Assembly: GCF_036785885.1 (NCBI RefSeq)
Contig: NC_092317.1
Span: 9,116,501-9,180,500 of the forward strand
Length of the DNA stretch: 64,000 nt
Direction: 5' to 3'
Source of the DNA: Coffea arabica
Taxonomy: Eukaryota > Streptophyta > Magnoliopsida > Gentianales > Rubiaceae
In this document: in pieces, positions 62,111 to 64,000 of the stretch
Layout of the letters: each line of letters starts with the position of its first letter
Position numbering within the stretch: the first letter of the stretch is position 1
Program-made: the position numbers and the translations under genes
The notes under the pieces: generated by a model
Databases searched by the model: none
Told to the model about the DNA's origin: nothing
The model's input: the letters and a program-made list of their open reading frames with translations, nothing else

Positions 62111-64000
62111 ATGGACGTGATGATTCATTCTTCCAACTTTCTCCTCCCAAATCCCGCCGCCGCTGCCGCCGCCGACAATATCAACGGCTTAACTTCACGA
62201 CCAAGAAAGTACGCTCTCATCATCCTTAACCAGCGTCTCCCTCGAATGACTCCCCTCTTGTGGAGCCACGGTAATTAAGTACTACTACTATTACTGTAAC
62301 CTGATTACGACGCCGTTTTGGTTTCTTCTACTCCTCCATGCTTATAACGATTCTTTGCTTTGTGCAGCTCAACTTCGTGTATGTGCGGACGGTGGCGCCA
62401 ATCGACTGTTCGATGAATTGCCTAAGTTCTTTCCGCAAGATGACGCCGTTGCTGTCCGTAAGAAGTATGCAGCTCCCAACTTTTAAAATTTGCAGTTCTT
62501 ATGGGATGTTAATGTTTAAAAACCTTCATTTCTCCCTTTGTTTCAAATTTCTTGCGTTTTTGACTCTGTGTGTGTGCGCGCGCACGCGCGTATATATATA
62601 TATAGTGTTCAATGCTTGATCAGGCTGAAAATTTCTATATGGATTTTTTGGATGAGTAATTTTACGTTTGATGGCTGAATTAAGGTTGCTGTATTGAATT
62701 CAAATGCTTGGATTTTTTTTTTTTTTTAAGGTACAAGCCAGATGTAATAAAGGGAGACATGGATTCTGTCAGGACTGAGGTTGTAGATTTTTATTCAAAC
62801 CTGGTAAGCTGCTAATTCTCTGCAAAATCATGTTTTTATAAGTAAAAATGTGCAATAGATATAAAATTCAAAATTGACTAGTTAATGTGGGTTATTTAGT
62901 CAAGCATTGCCTTTTTATTGCAAATTGTAAAATTATTCATAGTACCACAGACCCACACGTATACTTCTTTTCTTCTTTGCCAAATTCCGTCTAACTGGCA
63001 CAGCACTAGCAGTGGCCAAATTCTTACAGCTTTTATCTTAATTGCATACTTGCCATTGGATTAGAATTAACCTGATCGTGCGATATACCTTGAGGTATTT
63101 TCCATATTTCATTTGCTCACAAAATCCAATTTTAAAAACCATATGGTCTGTGGTTTTGCAAATTGCTTCGAAGCCAGAAGAGGTAAATGGAACTGGCCTA
63201 ATCAGGCATGATTTGGTTCTCACTCTTTCTTTATTAGCAGAATTATCAAAAGGAAAGTTAATTCTGGTAAAAGAAACTGCAGCGATGTTCAGGTAAGCGT
63301 AGAAATGAACCGGAAATGTCAGTTTGCATTTAATCAAAGATTGTTCAAGGTGTTTGTTCATATGTGGGTTTTAGTAGTTTATCTTACATGCATTTTACTT
63401 GCCTGAGTGTTTCAAGAATCATATTTTCAATGTTTGGATTGCTAATCAAATGCAGGGTACTGCCATAATAGATGCCTCTTATGATCAGGACACCACGGAT
63501 TTGCATAAATGTGTGATCTACATCCATGGCTTATCAGATCCACAAAAGTCAAATGTGAGTCTAGTTTTCTGTTGGAATTTTCTGATTTGTGTACGAAAGT
63601 TTTGTTAACTCGAACTCCTCTACTGATGTTTTGGTTGTCTATATCATCATTTGCATGAAATTTGCACTAATCTTCTCTGCAATTTTTTTCTTTATTACAT
63701 GGTATGTCTTTTTTTTTTTTCGGGAGGGGAAGCAGCGTGGTTCCCCATGCACCAAGAACTCTAATTTTTGGGTTAAAACAATTGAAGACTGAGTTTCAAA
63801 CCTAACAGCATGAATGTTAAAATGAATCTGCAATATGAAGCATGTTGGCTGTTTGTTCTTTTCGTTCCCAATATTTAACAGGATTCAGGGCATTGAAAAC
63901 ATCTCTGTTTCAAGGGATACTTTAACTTCTGTGTCTTAGATTGATACTGGATTGATTTCAGTTGTGCATTCTTGTTGTTGGGGCACTTGGTGGGAGGTTT
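62111..64000 (+). CDS. TPK: thiamine pyrophosphokinase, 5' part (cut by window end)
   Basis: Five exons are visible: 62111-62270, 62368-62464, 62731-62803, 63456-63554 and 63962 to the window edge, in phase with GT..AG junctions. They give about 156 residues. The start is the ATG at 62,111 (MDVMIHSSNFLLPN); an upstream frame extension opens only from a TTG. An Ala run (about residues 16-21) is unusual. Family motifs: ALIILNQRLPRMTPLLW, VCADGGANRLFDELP, YKPDVIKGDMDSV (aspartates of the catalytic site), DASYDQDTTDLHKC and VVGALGGRF. The enzyme transfers pyrophosphate from ATP to thiamine to make TPP, in the cytosol in plants. No transit peptide is evident. The remaining C-terminal part lies beyond 64,000. 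Confidence 0.93.
62567..62604. repeat. alternating purine-pyrimidine tract, (TG)(CG)(CA)(TA)
   Basis: Thirty-eight bases alternate strictly between pyrimidine and purine in TPK intron 2: TG repeats, then CG repeats broken by one CA, then TA repeats. Such tracts can adopt Z-DNA and are length-unstable. Confidence 0.85.

Overview
This is a piece of plant nuclear DNA, most likely from a eudicot. Genes have many introns with GT..AG junctions, intergenic space is AT-rich, simple repeats are common, and several plant transposon classes are present. Protein content also fits: a plant-type UFM1 protease, a four-MA3 translation regulator, a WUSCHEL-related homeobox factor, a plastid-type PPR protein and a DUF313-type B3 protein. 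I cannot name the species.

Layout, left to right. 0-2.6 kb: decayed coding scraps, a MITE and a SINE-like relic. 2.6-10.2 kb (minus): a 10-coding-exon TPR protein gene, 578 aa. 11.4-16.2 kb (minus): an MA3-domain translation regulatory factor of the MRF family, 715 aa, with a 5'UTR intron and a TATA/telo-box promoter. 16.8-20.1 kb: non-coding duplicated sequence, a 37-bp minisatellite and a (TA)n tract. 20.1-28.14 kb: a Helitron-like region with a tandem 235-bp repeat, a decayed RPA1-like gene on the minus strand, an 803-bp hAT-type MITE with a perfect 8-bp target duplication, and a good Helitron 3' end at 28,139. 29.2-30.4 kb: a possible spliced transcript of unknown nature. 31.4-32.7 kb: a solo LTR with a 5-bp target duplication. 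33.6-34.8 kb (plus): an intronless B3 gene. 35.7-36.5 kb (minus): an intronless WOX13-clade homeobox gene. 37.1-38.9 kb: a Pack-MULE (198-200 bp TIRs, perfect 9-bp target duplication) carrying an F-box/LRR gene fragment that was later split by a Tourist-like MITE. 41.8-44.6 kb (minus): a two-exon PPR gene resembling EMB1006. 46.5-53.6 kb (minus): a 13-exon UFM1-specific protease (UFSP2 type), 650 aa, with its catalytic Cys and Asp-Pro-His visible. 54.9-57.4 kb (minus): an S-adenosylhomocysteine hydrolase gene, complete in length but with a one-base frameshift in exon 2. 57.4-62.1 kb: intergenic sequence with several fold-back elements, one ending about 225 bp before the next gene. 62.1 kb to the end (plus): the first five exons of thiamine pyrophosphokinase, cut by the window edge.

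The genes are unrelated housekeeping or regulatory loci, not a cluster. The neighbourhood TPR - MRF - UFSP matches, from memory, two duplicated Arabidopsis segments (At5g63190-At5g63200 and At3g48380-At3g48390), so the backbone is probably an old conserved block into which transposons and a probable WOX retrocopy were inserted. The most striking items are the Pack-MULE and its nested MITE, the frameshifted SAHH gene, the intronless WOX13-type gene and the Helitron/RPA region.
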